This document shows positions 45,954 through 58,079 of a stretch of 64,000 nt of DNA, piece by piece (the first letter of the stretch is position 1; each line of letters starts with the position of its first letter). Source of the stretch: Cornus controversa (taxonomy: Eukaryota > Streptophyta > Magnoliopsida > Cornales > Cornaceae). The notes below the pieces were generated by a model. That model ran no database searches. It saw only the letters and a list, made by a program, of their open reading frames with translations, and was not told the origin of the DNA. The translations under genes were made by a program, and so were the position numbers. The stretch covers positions 13,213,541 to 13,277,540 of the forward strand of contig CM048849.1 in NCBI GenBank assembly GCA_026545225.1. Direction: 5' to 3'.

Positions 45954-46271
45954 TTGGTATCAGAGGCTGAACCCAGCCGAAAGTGTGCCAACGAAGACGT
46001 CGGGCCTCGTAGGGGTTGGATTGTTGTAACCCTTGTAGACGGGTGTGATATGGGCGGGTGCAAAAAAAGACACTGGGCTAAGCTACCACACTAACAGGGT
46101 ACGGGGTGCTCAATCCCACATCGTTTGGTATGAAAAAGAAGATGCACTTATATGTAGTGTGTTCTCTTCAAATGGCATGAGGCCTTTTCGAGTAAAACCC
46201 AAGATCAAAACTGTATGAGCTCAAGCCCAAAGAGGACAATATGATACCATGTATTAATGCGGCGTATTACA
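45954..46271 (+). mobile_element. TRIM locus E, internal region plus one LTR
   Basis: The segment starts at the primer-binding site TTGGTATCAGAGGCTGAACC and continues through the internal GACGTCGGGCCTCGTAGGGG tract into one LTR (46022-46271). The 5' LTR is absent and chromovirus pol takes its place. The right flank AAAAC matches the left flank of the chromovirus LTR at 40907. Confidence 0.82.
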
Positions 46272-46805
46272 AAAACAATTAAGTTTACATTGTCTTTGAT
46301 TATTTTAAAAGAAAAAATAAAATTTAAATATTGTATAATTATATTAACATAACCAATAACCTAACCATTTTATTTTCCATTCCGTAAAAAGATTATTATT
46401 TTTATATCTCTTGAGCCATGATCAGTATCATTATAATACTATATATCTAGGTACTCTGTTAAAAGTTACGATGAAAATTTAACTACATAATTATAAGTAT
46501 TTTTGGTTATGAACTGTGTCTCAAATTTTTATTCTAATTAAGTTTCTATTTTACAAATGTAATTTATTTGGTAATTTTTTGTTATACATATCTTGAACTT
46601 TAAGTAATTATAATCCTTGTCTAACAAATAAATGAGTTTGGAATCTTATAAATAGATGTTGAATTGATTGGAGAAAATAGATAAGAAAAAAGAATAGAGA
46701 AATGAGTGAAAAAAGAAGAGTGGGTGGGTAGAAAAGCTAGTAGAGAGATGTAGCCTCATGGAAATAGTTGAGTTAGTGTGTATATCTGATAATGATAGTT
46801 TGAAG
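46272..46805 (+). other. Gene-free stretch with a decayed copia LTR
   Basis: 46560-46800 resembles the copia LTR at 6235-6350, sharing the words TAATCCTTGTCTAACAA, CTTATAAATAGATG and GATGTAGCCTCATG. The left part is AT-rich without recognisable content. Confidence 0.6.
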
Positions 46806-47055
46806 TGCAATACGCTGCTCCAACACATGGTATGATATTGTCCGCTTTGGGCCTGAGCCCGCACGGTTTTACTCTTGGGTTTTACCCCAAAAGGCCTCAT
46901 ACCATTTGAAGAGAACATACTACATATAAGAACATCCCTTTTTCCACACCCAGGCTATATGGGATTGAGCACCCTATACTCTATCAATGTAGTAGCTCAG
47001 CCTAGTGTCTGTCTTCGCACCCACCCACTCACACCGGTCCACAAGGGTTACTACA
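46806..47055 (-). mobile_element. TRIM solo LTR F
   Basis: A single 250-bp TRIM LTR (TGCAATACGCTGC to GGTTACTACA, plus-strand reading). It is flanked by TGAAG and TAAAG, an aged 5-bp repeat. It sits in the decayed copia LTR. Confidence 0.85.
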
Positions 47056-47860
47056 TAAAGTATGTGAAGAACAAGTCTTAGCACAAGCCAGAGGATGCTC
47101 ATTTTAAAGAAGGGGCATGATGATTGATGATGATGAATGAGTATTAGTGTTGTGATTTCTCATGAGGGTATTGGTACCCAAATATGGCGCCACTTGGCAG
47201 TCAACTTAGGAGTCGTTTGGGGCTAGTTGTTAAGGGTGACTATAAGTCTATTCCAATGAAAACTTTAACGGTTGAGGACTTTTAGCAAACTGTCTTAAAA
47301 CAAACTTAGCAGGCATATAGATATATGTGGTTACATATATATATATATATATATATATGTATATGTAACTATTTTTTACAGGTCTGATGTAAGGAGTCCG
47401 TTATAATCTGGGTTCCAATTGAGTTTGATATAGAGTAGAGGACTGGAATGGATACATATGAAAGCCGTGATAAAGTTGAACTTAGATAGGGCTAATATGG
47501 GTAAAATTGGCTGAGTGCATAAGTCCAAGTATGACTTGGACTCTATAGGGATTTACAGGATAATATCATTCACACTTTGGACTCTAGCTAAGTCTAAGTA
47601 TTGGTGAATTTTTCATGGATAAGAATTCTGATAGTCAAGTTACTATCATGAAGTCAGTTATACAGAATATACGTACAAACGTGATTTGTATATATACATG
47701 GATTAGTTTGTATTGAACAAGGAGTCCTATGAATTTTGACTACATTGGAAGACTTGGGTGAACCTTGGACTCTGTACAAATGATGGTTGACGAACTACAT
47801 TGTTGGGGAGTTGAAGACACGATGCACTGAAAGGTCCGTTGTGTTCCACTCACCCGACTC
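47056..47860. other. Gene-free stretch, possibly retroelement-derived
   Basis: No protein match. Words such as GACTTGGACTCTATAGGGATT, CTTTGGACTCTAGC and AACCTTGGACTCTGTAC repeat, which suggests LTR sequence of a copia type. A (TA) microsatellite lies at about 47335-47358. Confidence 0.45.
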
Positions 47861-49022
47861 ACCCACTAGGCCCAATTTGGGCCTAGTCCGAAATATTTTT
47901 TAAAAATTTTAAATCATTTTTAAATATAGAAAAATAGGAATTTTTTTTTTAAAATACTGAAAAAGTCACAAAAATTTAAATTAATTTTTTAGGGGTAGAA
48001 TACACTTGGGTTTTAAATTTCATAATGAAATGAGTTCCCTTATTGTAGAATTAGTACAAAAAGTATGCTTCAAAATTGGATTTTCATTTTTTTTGTTTTA
48101 GAAAATGTTTTTAAATTATGAGAAATTCCAAAAAAAATTACATAAGACTTTTAAGGACAGAATATATACGAAAACCTAGTTTAGACCTAGGTGATGATAC
48201 ACTTGATGCTTATAGTGCAATGTGCGGTTATTTATGTGGTTTTTATTTTAATTGTTTAATTGTCCTCTTTAATTGCTTTCTTTGCAATCAAATGTTCGTG
48301 CTTAAATCTTGATGCTTAAGTCAGTATATGAAATAGGGGGATGAATAATTTTGCTTCATGATATGTTAAGTTTATTTTACTTGTTTATTGAATTCATGTG
48401 ACAGTAGGATTTTCACAATGGTAATTAGCATGCTTTTAAGTATGGTTAATTTTTTATTAAAAGGAATATAGGAGGCATGTGAAGATTGTCAGGAGGCATG
48501 TATGGATTTCTAATACCTAATAAGGTATTTAATAGGTTATACGGGAGGCATGTATGGATTGCCAATACCTAATAAGGTATTCAACTTTAATTAGGGAGGC
48601 ATGCGAGGATTGCCAATAGGGTAATTAATTAGGGAGGTATGTGACGATTGCCAGTAGGCATGTCAGGATTGGCAATAGGGTATTTAAGGTTAATTAGGGA
48701 GGCATGTGAGGATTTCCACGAGGCATATCAAGATTGCCAATAAGGTATTTAAGGTTAATTAGGGATGCATGTGAGGATTGCCAAGAGGTATGTCAGGATT
48801 GCAAATAGGGTATTTAAGGTTAATTAAGGAGGCTTGTGAGGATTGCCAATAGAGTATTCAAGGTTAATAAGGGAGGCATGTGAGGATTGCTAATTACATA
48901 GTAGGTTACTTAATATGTATGTAAGGGAGGCATGTCAGGATTGTCAAATATTAATAAGGTATTTTATTTAATAAAGTGTCCAGGTATGTAAGGATTGTCG
49001 TTGGTTTGAACTTAGAAATTAG
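47861..49022 (+). mobile_element. Chromovirus LTR fragment with large minisatellite
   Basis: The fragment begins at the CACTAGGCCCAATTTGGGCC block that lies mid-LTR in the family and runs through the minisatellite (48470-49000) to the GGTTTGAACTTAGAAAT block. Both LTR ends are missing. It is cut at the right by the Athila-like fragment. Confidence 0.75.
48470..49000. repeat. LTR minisatellite, longest plus-strand run
   Basis: About ten degenerate units of GGGAGGCATGTGAGGATTGCCAATA...GGTATTTAAGGTTAATTA. These are the same core words as in the other LTR copies, but with unit lengths varying between about 45 and 65 bp. Confidence 0.82.
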
Positions 49023-49081
49023 AGTGGTCAAGTGGTCAAGTAGAAGTATCTAACAAGAAAATTAAGCACATTTTAGAGAAA

Positions 49082-49654
49082 ATGTCACGCCCTGATTGCA
49101 AGGATTGGTCACAACCTCTAAATGACGCATTGTGGGCATACCGAACAGCTTATAAAACCCTAATAGGCATGTCACCGTATCATCTCGTATATGGCAGAGC
49201 CTGTCATTTACAAGTCAAGCTTGAGTACGAAGCTTTCTGGGCTATTAAGAAATTCTATTTCGACATGAAATTGGCTGGCTCTCACCGAAAGCTCCAATTG
49301 AGTGAATTAGAGGAATTATGGAATGACGCGTACGAAAGCACGAAGAGCTATAAGGAAAAAACCAAGGCCTTTCCTAACAGTCATATCCATGCCAAATCAC
49401 TATTTCCAGGCCAAAAAGTTTGGCTTTATAATTCTAGGCTTCGCCTATTTCCTAGAAAATTTTGTTCCCGATGGGATAGTTCGTTTATCATAAATTCTAT
49501 CGCTCCCCACAGAGCGGTGGAGTTAAAGGATTACAAGTATGGATCACTCTTCAAGGTCAACGGGCAAAGAGTGAAACCTTGTATGAATAGCCAAATGCAA
49601 ATTGAATATATGGATATCGTCGAATTGACGGTTCCCATATATTTGGATGATTGA
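49082..49654 (+). pseudogene. Athila/Tat integrase C-terminal fragment
   Basis: The reading frame has 190 residues: DALWAYRTAYKTLIGMSPYHLVYGRACHL, AFWAIKKF.FDMKLAG..R..QL.ELEE...DAYES, then PGQKVWL.NSRLRLFP.K..SRW and VELKD...GSLFKVNGQR.KP. These are hallmark strings of Athila/Tat integrases (end of the catalytic core and the C-terminal DNA-binding part). The zinc finger and most of the catalytic core are not present. Confidence 0.88.
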
Positions 49655-49834
49655 TTCATTTTCACGTCTCATTGTAGATGGTAAACTTTGCATTTCCATG
49701 GTCTTATCATGGTCCGTGTGACCCTTCATATCCAAAAGGAATGTAGCTAAGTGTTTGAGGTGTGATTAGGATGCTTATGCTTAAATTTTCCTATACTTGG
49801 CAAAAAAATTTCAGCATCATAGTGCTACACCACT

Positions 49835-50070
49835 TCGATGCATCGAAATAAGCATTTCGATGCATTGATCCTTAGATGCATCAAATTTTGGAACGATGCA
49901 TCAATAATTAAAGGCAAATTTTTCATTCAAAACCCAATGATTTTGGTACCTTATTTCGATATATGTTCCATGCATCTCCATTTCGATGCATAGAAACATT
50001 TACTTTGATGCATCATCACTTCGATGCATCATCACTTCGATGCATCGAATTATGCATTTCGATGCAACAA
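49835..50070. repeat. Cluster of TTCGATGCATCGAA palindromic words
   Basis: Around ten full or decayed copies of the 14-bp perfect palindrome TTCGATGCATCGAA occur in 235 bp of spacer between integrase and the accessory frame. Similar words recur at 53686-53748 and, in a different element, at 32095-32262. Confidence 0.85.
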
Positions 50071-50563
50071 TCCTGGTCACATGACCGCAGGTGAAATCAC
50101 TTAAAATTTGAAGTCCACACACTCTCCCTCTCATTTTTTTCCTTTCTCTCATTACCTAACCCTCTCTCCCTCTCGGCCGAACACATCCAACACCAGCATT
50201 ATCTCACAATTATCAACAATCATCCTCATCATCAACCTTCATCATTTTTGGTCTCTTAGAGAGTAATTACAAGTTGCATATACACTTTGAGACTCTCCTT
50301 CGGCAGTTGAGGTAAGGTTTGTTTGGATTAATTTTGTGTGAGTTGATCTTGTGTATTCGATTACTTGGTGGTTAAGTTTGGAGAGTTTGATAAAAGTTTG
50401 GGGTTTTGTTTGAAATTGTTAAAGGTAGGGAAGCTTGTGATAGTCAAGGGAGGCATTGATTGCATGTGTATTTTTGTAGGATCGTGAAGCCACCAAGGGG
50501 CTGTCGAGACACCATGCACCCCAAATTTTTGAAAAAATTTCCGAACCACATTTTTGAGAGACA

Positions 50564-51582
50564 ATGGTTTGTAACAAGGCTCTTATAGGCAGAATCTGTG
50601 ATGTTCCACGTGGTAAATGGAAAAACTGCGAGATCACACCTGAGCATCCGATTGTAGAGGCCAACTTTGCGGATGATCCGTATGCCCAACGGATATTGGA
50701 TGCATTACAGAATCGTCGCCTTTTGAACTTATTAGCACCAGCTGTGGTAGTCGCGTACCCAAGACTTGTTGAGGTGTTCTACTTGGACCTCAAATATGAT
50801 TGCAACGAGTCGAGCATTTTGAGGGTGAGTGTCGATGGTAAGGCACTCGCTATTTTTGTTGACACTATTGTTGAACTTGCTGGGTGCCCACACGTCCAAC
50901 TCGAGGACATTGTCCCTAGTGAAGATCACTTCCTTTTCAGAGAGCTCCCCCAGAATCTCACCCTCTATAAGATGGTGATGGACATGTGTGGCGGGAGTTT
51001 CACGAATGCCAACAAAAATGCAATGAGCAAGTCGCTCATCCCACGACGTTGGTGGTTTTTTGACACCATTCTCTAGAAGAATGCCCACCCTTTTGGCCAT
51101 TCCACTAAGCGCAGAGGAGATTTCTTGCAGGCACTCTATGCTATGGACATGGGTTATTAGTTCTTAGTCCTAGCCATAATTTGGGGCCAATTTTACAATG
51201 TCTAGGAGCAACTCATTTCTAAGACCAACAAAAAGTCGGCCTCCATGAAATTGCCATTTTCATATTTGGTTGCCTTCCTAAACAAGGCAACTTTTTAGTT
51301 TGAGGATACAGATATCACCATGGGCCTACAACTATGCTTTACACTTCAGAGTTGGCATAAGATGTGGCCCATATGACTGCATTACCTAGGGTGGCGCCTG
51401 AGCGCGAGTCTGATGAGAGTGATGATGAGACAGCGGGGAATGCCATAGACATGGATGCCCTAGCTGAGGAGGACTTAGCTGATGAGCCTGAAGCTGATGA
51501 TATGCCAGGCATAGGAGTAAAGGATTATGAGTATCTCGCTACTGGCATCACCTGTTTGACAGCTGATTTGGCCCGACTCTAG
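50564..51582 (+). pseudogene. Athila ORF3-type accessory protein remnant
   Basis: 50564-51076 encodes 170 residues resembling the so-called putative plant transposon protein that follows integrase in Athila elements, in the position sometimes called env-like. Visible features are an AYPRLVEVFYLDL stretch, VDGK.L.IFVD.IVELAGCP and a RWWFFDTIL end. An acidic Asp/Glu-rich segment is at 51364-51582. Nothing here shows membrane segments. It is a broken fossil of unknown function. Confidence 0.65.
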
Positions 51583-53412
51583 GTTAATTTTGCCGAGCAT
51601 CGCCAGGCCACCACAGAGCACCGTCGAGCAACAGATCAAAGGCTGGACACTCTAGGTGCTAGCATGATAGCTATTATAGAGGGACAAGAGCATATTGAGC
51701 ATCTTCTTAGGGCTACCCATGGTTCTCAAATTGCTTCCACCTCTACTGCACCACCGTCACCTCAACCACAGTTTAGGCTTTCCTGTTTCTTTTCCTATTT
51801 TATTTTTAGTTGATGTATTTTCTTTCTTTATAGTTCTAGTACTGTTATCGTGCCATGTTGGCACCATTTTGTTGCTTGTGAAGCATTCCTTTTGTATTCC
51901 ATAAATTTCGTCACTTGTACTGACAACTTTTTAAATTAATGGAATATCTGCTATTTCTTTTATTTGTCTATGCATAATTATTTATTTTGTCTTATTTATC
52001 TATTCATTTATTTCATTTTACACTTCATGTATATTATGTTGGTATGTAGTTCTTCCTTGTGCAGGTTTTATTACCCCACTTGTCTGGCACTTACCTCGTG
52101 TACCCACTAGCCTGAAGCGGTTGATGTTTTGACTTTTTAAAACCCATCACCCACGCCGGTAATATTGTTCTAACTTTTTTTTGTTTTCAAACATTGAGGA
52201 CAATATTTAATTTAAGTTTGGGGGTATGATACACTTGTAAAGTTTTATTTAATTTTTGCATATATTGTAATTTTGTTTCATGTTTTCCAAGATGTCCTAC
52301 TTTTGAGGATGTAATAACCCAATAACTGTAAAAGATAAATACATCGTGTAATTAGGAGCTTAGACATCCTAAAAGAATCGAACTTTTGAAAATTATGTGT
52401 TAGGTTAGAACAGTCCACATTTTTGTTCAGTTTTTGATAATTGTATAGTTCTTGCTCTAAATTTATCCTTAACAACACAAACATAGACACTTATATTTTA
52501 ATTATGGGGTATACGTGGTATGGAGAGTTTTGAAATGTTTGTTTTAAATTTAACAACTTGGAGAATGATTTCTATTGGCAGTTTTGAATTCTAAAAAAAA
52601 ATAAACTTGCAATAAGCCTTCTCACTTAATAAACCGGGCCTCTGTGCCTTAAGAAACATGGAGAGTTCGCATCTAAAATTGTTCAAGGTTGAGCAATAAT
52701 GAAACCAATGACTTGTCTAAATTTCGTAGCCTTCTAAGCTCGGGTTATTAAGTTCGTAAGGGTGTCTCTTCACCTAATGCCCTAAAATTGTCTAGTTTGG
52801 GAGTCATTGGCCCAACGCTCACTGCATGAGCTTGCTATTAAGCTTAAAAGACTTAGACATTGCACAGCCAGTTGTACGTAAGCTTTTGTAAATATGTTAT
52901 AAATTGATGGTTAACTTATGTGATTTTGTTTGAAAAGTTTTCCTTATAAAGATGGACGTTATATCTATTCTCCAATTACGACAATAACCCACACATTAGG
53001 ATGTATGTTCACTTTTCAAAGAGGATTTTAGGGTTTACACTTGTATTAGTATCGAATTGACCATTATGTGAGGACTGTCATATAATTCTAGTGTTTAAAG
53101 GTATATATTTGTTGATATTCTTATAGCTCCATAATACTTGTTGCATTTGTTGTTTCAAAAATAAATTCGGTGATCATCCTTTTTTATTTGATGACTGAGC
53201 GAATAAATCACTTTTGCATATTTTTGTGAGGTTAACAAGCATGTTAAACCCAATGAGACTTCACTCATCCACTAGATGTGTCTAGGGGTTCAAAGGCTTG
53301 TTGCATTCAGTAACTGCAACTGCGTTGCCCACGAAAGTGAAAGTAGAGTAGTTGTCTTCAATTAAATCTTTTTGAATTTCTACGGGACTAGCAATATCTA
53401 AGTTTGGGGGTG

Positions 53413-54839
53413 TGATAAGTGTTGAATGTTATACATTCTCACACGTTTACTTACGTATGTTAATCCCATAAATGCACATATTGTGTTGCTTTTACGTGTT
53501 TTTTATGTTTTTGATGATTTTAGGTTCTAATCTAGAATATGGCTTTTTTTTGGCTCCATTAGCATTTCATGAATACATTACTAAATCTGAGCATGCTTAA
53601 TTAGATGTTTACATTGAGGATAAGTGAAGAGCATGTCAAGACCGGAGCTGGAAAGCTAAGAAGTTGAAAGAATCCAGAGCAAGTCCATTTCGATGCATCT
53701 AAATGACCATTTCAATGCATCTCAAATTCAATGCATCGAAATGCCCATCTCAAATTCCTGACACAAGATATTTTCCTCATTTGGCCACTTATCAAAAACC
53801 TTCTAGAAGAAGGTTCCAACGAAATTTCTGTAATATTTTAAGCCTAAAGCCAGATGTTTATGTATGAAATATGTTTTAGATACAAGATACCATATTGATA
53901 TATTATAGAGCATATTTTGATTTCTAGAGAGAGAAAGTGAAGTTTTAGAGAGGAAAAGCTTCAAATAGTGCTTTGTAAGGCCTTAAAGATCATTTTGAGC
54001 ATGGATTCATCTATACCTATGGAGTGCCTCCAGTCCAACATGATCAACTAATCCTTCTCTAGTTTTTGGACAAAGCCCTAGCTTGTAACTATGTTCTAAT
54101 TGTAGTAAATTAGAGTTTTTACGTAATTTTGTGTACATGTACCTAGCCTTGAGCCTTATAACTAATGTAAGTTTAAAAATTCAGTATGTTCATGTGTTGT
54201 AATTTATCTTTCTTGTCTTAGAATGTTTCATTTCTTCACATGATCATCAAACACTTGTATTTCCACAAGAACTACAGGTGATGGCTTGATACTAGTTTTC
54301 ACTATAACATGCAAAACTAGATTTCACTACACTTAGTTAATTAGGTATTTAGGTAAGTAGGTAGGTAGGGAAATTGCACTTATCACATATGGAGTATAGT
54401 ATTTTAAGGTGTATGTATTTTCTTGGCCACGTCATTGTAGGCCACAAGCAAAATGCGTCATGAGTACACATTTATATAAATTCCTCGATTTATTATAAAA
54501 TGGACATGTTTATGAGGCTAGTGGTGAAGTTCGAACCACCCTAGTTCCAACTCTTTATCTCTCTAATTTCAATATTTAATTTATGTTTTATTTTATGTCA
54601 TTTAATTTTCAGCACCTTAACATAAAAACAACGAAAACAAATTATTTTGAATTGAATTAGATGAACTCTTGACAACTTAACAACCAACCAGACGCAGTCT
54701 CTGTGGGTTCGACCCCTACTCATCACTTTACTAATTTTAGTAGAGTATTTGTAGGTATTTACAAATTTTCTTTTATTGAGCTATAAAACAATGATGACAC
54801 TATTCTATATTATTTTATCCTTTTTTTGCACCCCGAACA
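53413..54839 (+). repeat. 3' LTR of Athila-like element
   Basis: The LTR starts TGATAAGTGTTGAATG after the tract AAGTTTGGGGGTG and ends CCCCGAACA. It is 1427 bp. It shares start, end and the GTGGGTTCGACCC block (54707-54719) with the solo LTR at 1923-3413. Confidence 0.86.
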
Positions 54840-56744
54840 TATATACAAGTATAAAACATGAATATGCATGTTAAGGGGACTTCGTTTGATTGTACATGTA
54901 GTGGAATTGGTAGTATTATGGTGTAAATTCTTATATGTAAAAATGTGTATATATGGTTATATATATATATATATATATATATAAACATGAAATTCGTGAT
55001 GAATGTTAATGCTATTTATGAATTCAAGGATTTTGTTCCGATTAATTTGTTGCACTTGCTCTTATTAACAAACCTTGAACTTTGGAATCTAGATCGTTGA
55101 GTAATTGGAGATAAATTTAAGTTTTAATGGATGAACCCTAGAAACTTAAATTTGGGAATTTTCAATATACTAAGCTGTTGGGGAAAATTTTTACACCAAA
55201 TTATAGTTGAGATCAAAAGGAATGGATTGGTGTAAGTTTTGGGGTGGATTGCTGGCCGGAGGTGGCCGAAAAATGGACATAAAAAGAGTAGTACGCGGCT
55301 GGGGAAAAAACACATAGTAGGTGCGCATGGGGAAGATAATGAACAGTCCCCGTGCGATACCCATGCATGCCGCCGGGGTGTGGCACGTGTGGGGACATCT
55401 TCGATGGCTGACGGGGATTGGAAAAGGGACAGTCTAGTCCCACTCGTCGAGCCCAACTAGTAGGCCCATTCCAGAATATTTAAATATTTTTTTTAAATCA
55501 TTTTTAAATTGAAAAAAAAAAAGGAAAAATATTTTAGATTACAGAAGAATTTCAGAAATTTTTCAAAAAATAAAATAAGACTTTCAAAGACAGAATATGC
55601 ACTGATACCTAAGTTAGAGCTAGGTTTAGATATATTTGATGTCTAAATTTGTAATGTAGGTTTTGTTGTGGGGGTTTTCTTTTTCAATCATTTATTTATT
55701 TTTTTTCCTAAATTGCTTCTTTGCTATCATAAACGTACTTGATTTACTGTTCCATGTTTAAATCAGTATATGGGAGTATTTTAAACTAGTTTACTTTTAT
55801 GGTATGTTGTGTTATTTTTTTTGTTTAATTAATTAATGTGGCGATAGAATTTTCGTGATATTAATTAGCATGCTTGTAAGTATGTTAAATTTTATTTAAA
55901 AGGAATATGGGAGGCATGTGAGGATTGCCAGGAAGTATGTGAGGATTGCCAAATACCTAATAAGGTATTCAATGTTAATAAGAGATGCATGTAAGGATTG
56001 CCAAATACCTAATAAGGTATTTAATATGTATATAAGGGAGGCATATCAGGATTGCCTAATATCGAATAAGGTATCTATAAAATACGAAAGTAATCTTGTC
56101 AGGATTGCCTTATACCAATAGCTGTTTACTTAATAAAGTGTTCGTGCATATAAGGATTGCCTTTGGATTGAATTTAGGAAACATATTCTTTAATTTGTGT
56201 GATAACAGATGGGTTGGTACGGTGTGCAGGAAGGTTTTTGTTTTGGGACATGGGTTGAATGAGATAATGGTATACGTATATATTTATATATTTTATTGTC
56301 CCTCATATAAAGGTATGTTTATCAGTCCTCTGTTGGGTGGTAGTAGTTGGAACTTGCTCGTGGGTTTAACCCACTTTGTTGATATTTCAGGTCCCAAGCA
56401 GTTTCCACCTCAAGGTTAGAGTGTGGTGTTCGTAAAGCGTGGCAGTCATCTATTCCTTACAAGACTTCAATGTAAGGACATCGATCTTTTCTAAAAAGTA
56501 TTTAGTTTTATGATTTTTTGTTAAGGGGTCCTTGAGTTACAGGACTTCTGAGTTGTATTGTTTAGACTCGTATTATGATTATTTAACTTTATTATTTATT
56601 TCAGTTAGACTTTTATTTTAGCATTTATAATTCTTTTTATGTTGTCCTTGTATTCCATGCTTGTATGCTATCAATTGATGGTATCCCTTATGTTTTATTT
56701 GTGAGACTGGCTACCTCATGCGTGAAATGTTAGGGGGTATTTCA
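54840..56744 (+). repeat. 5' LTR (right part) of chromovirus 3
   Basis: The LTR ends TAGGGGGTATTTCA directly before the primer-binding site. It includes a TA tract (54959-54984), a GC-rich block (55235-55470) and a minisatellite (55905-56160). The block GGGTTTAACCCACTTTGTTGATATTTCAGGTCC (56364-56396) is highly conserved in all copies. It may be a transcribed leader with a splice acceptor-like TTTCAG. Confidence 0.85.
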
Positions 56745-56896
56745 GTTGGTATCATAGTATTCCAGGTTCTTGTATTCTCGGGTCTATAAGGTCCATTGTA
56801 TGGTATCTTCCGTATTATATATTCTGATAAGTATAATCTAAGTATAAGACTCAGTGTACTCTATACGTCTTAGTCTATTATTGGGGTATTATTCAG

Positions 56897-57900
56897 ATGT
56901 CACCCCGTAAGAGGAGGAATGCGAACCATAACCAGGGTCATGACATTGTTCAGGGTTTTAGTGCTGAACTTCCTCCTGATTTAGCAGCCATTATTGCTTA
57001 GGATATATGTACAGGAGTGGTGACTGCTCTTAAAAATCAGTAGCCACCACCGATGGTGCCTATTCTCTTACCTGTGGGGTAGCCTAACAATGAGTCCACC
57101 AGAATTTTAGGGTCTACAGAGGTAACAGTAGCGTATGAGTGGAGGACAGACATTGAACGTCATCTTCCCATGATCGTGTGTACAGATGTTCAAAAGCAGA
57201 TGCTGGCTACTTTTAAGCTAGTAGGTGATGCTTTACAGTGGTGGGAATCAGCGACTATAGTGGGGGAGCGGACTACTTTAAATTATGTAGAGTTTCGAGT
57301 CCATTTTGATGTTAACTACTTTCCATTTGCAGTGAGGGTAGCTAACAAGAGGAAGTTCCTAGATTTACAATAGAGAGACATGAGAGTCCAGTGTAGGAGC
57401 AAGTGTTCACTAGTTTATCTTTGTTTGCACCTAAGGAGGCGAACACTGAAGAGAAAAAGATGGGTTATTTTGTGAATGGGTTCATTTAACCTACTCGATA
57501 GGTTATTGTAGGTAATCCAGCTTATGCCACTTATGCTCAGGTGGTTGATGTTGCCTTGCAGCATTGTCAGTTGAGGAGGGATTATAGGAAAGGATAGGGA
57601 GAGAAATAAAATGACAGAAACTCCGCTAGTCAAATAATGGAGAAGCAAAATGGAAATGGCGGGAGGCAGTTCGATAGGGGCAGTTACTCATAGTAGCAGC
57701 TGTGGAAGAAACCCAGGGGTAATAGTGATTTTCAAAAAGGGGGAAGCTTCTACTTCTAGGAAACAAATTAGAGTACCGCAGACCGGTTAGGCTCAGTCAC
57801 AGGTAATCAGTTGAGGAAGCCTGCTGGTGTATTCAGAGGAAATTGTTACAAGTGTGGTGAGCTTGGGCATTCCACTAGGTATTGCCCCAAAGCTAATGAA
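56897..57900 (+). pseudogene. Chromovirus 3 gag
   Basis: The start ATG at 56897 opens MSPRKRRNANHNQGHD. The capsid core at 57170-57373 has DALQWWESA and NYFPFAVR.A.KRKFLDLQ. A CCHC zinc knuckle (C-YK-C-GELG-H-STRY-C) lies at 57839-57892, with a Gly/Ser/Gln-rich linker between. The order agrees with Ty3/gypsy Gag. It is a fossil. Confidence 0.82.
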
Positions 57901-58079
57901 GGACAATTTGGTCAACAGGGATAGTAATTACCCTTATCGGTACCATAGGTTCCACGGATTCAGACTCAGCAACGTCCAGCTAGCATCGCCACTACCAGTA
58001 GGGCAACCTAGTCAGCAGATGTACAATGGGAGGGTCAATAACGTCATGCCATATGATATGCAGGCTCCTCAGGCGATCA

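Larger units (their letters stand above)
40907..46271. mobile_element. Composite insertion: chromovirus LTR, pol fragment and TRIM half
   Basis: The left end is a chromovirus LTR terminus (TGAAATACCCCC, inverted; 40907 to about 45525, with a younger solo LTR inside). The middle is a plus-strand piece of chromovirus RNase H/integrase sequence (about 45532-45950). The right end is TRIM internal sequence plus one TRIM LTR (45954-46271, ending GCGTATTACA). The whole is bracketed by AAAAC (40902-40906 and 46272-46276). The pol-to-TRIM junction falls in a word both share (TACAGT.GGTA). It is a broken, chimeric fossil. Confidence 0.6.
49023..54839 (+). mobile_element. Athila-like element, 3' half with LTR
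   Basis: Integrase C-terminal part (49082-49654), a long spacer with palindromic words (49835-50070), an accessory reading frame in the position of the Athila ORF3 (50564-51582), two polypurine tracts (52213-52224 and 53400-53412) and an LTR (53413-54839). The 5' half is missing. It is broken, with several breaks. The right flank is interior chromovirus LTR sequence, which this element interrupted. Confidence 0.82.
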
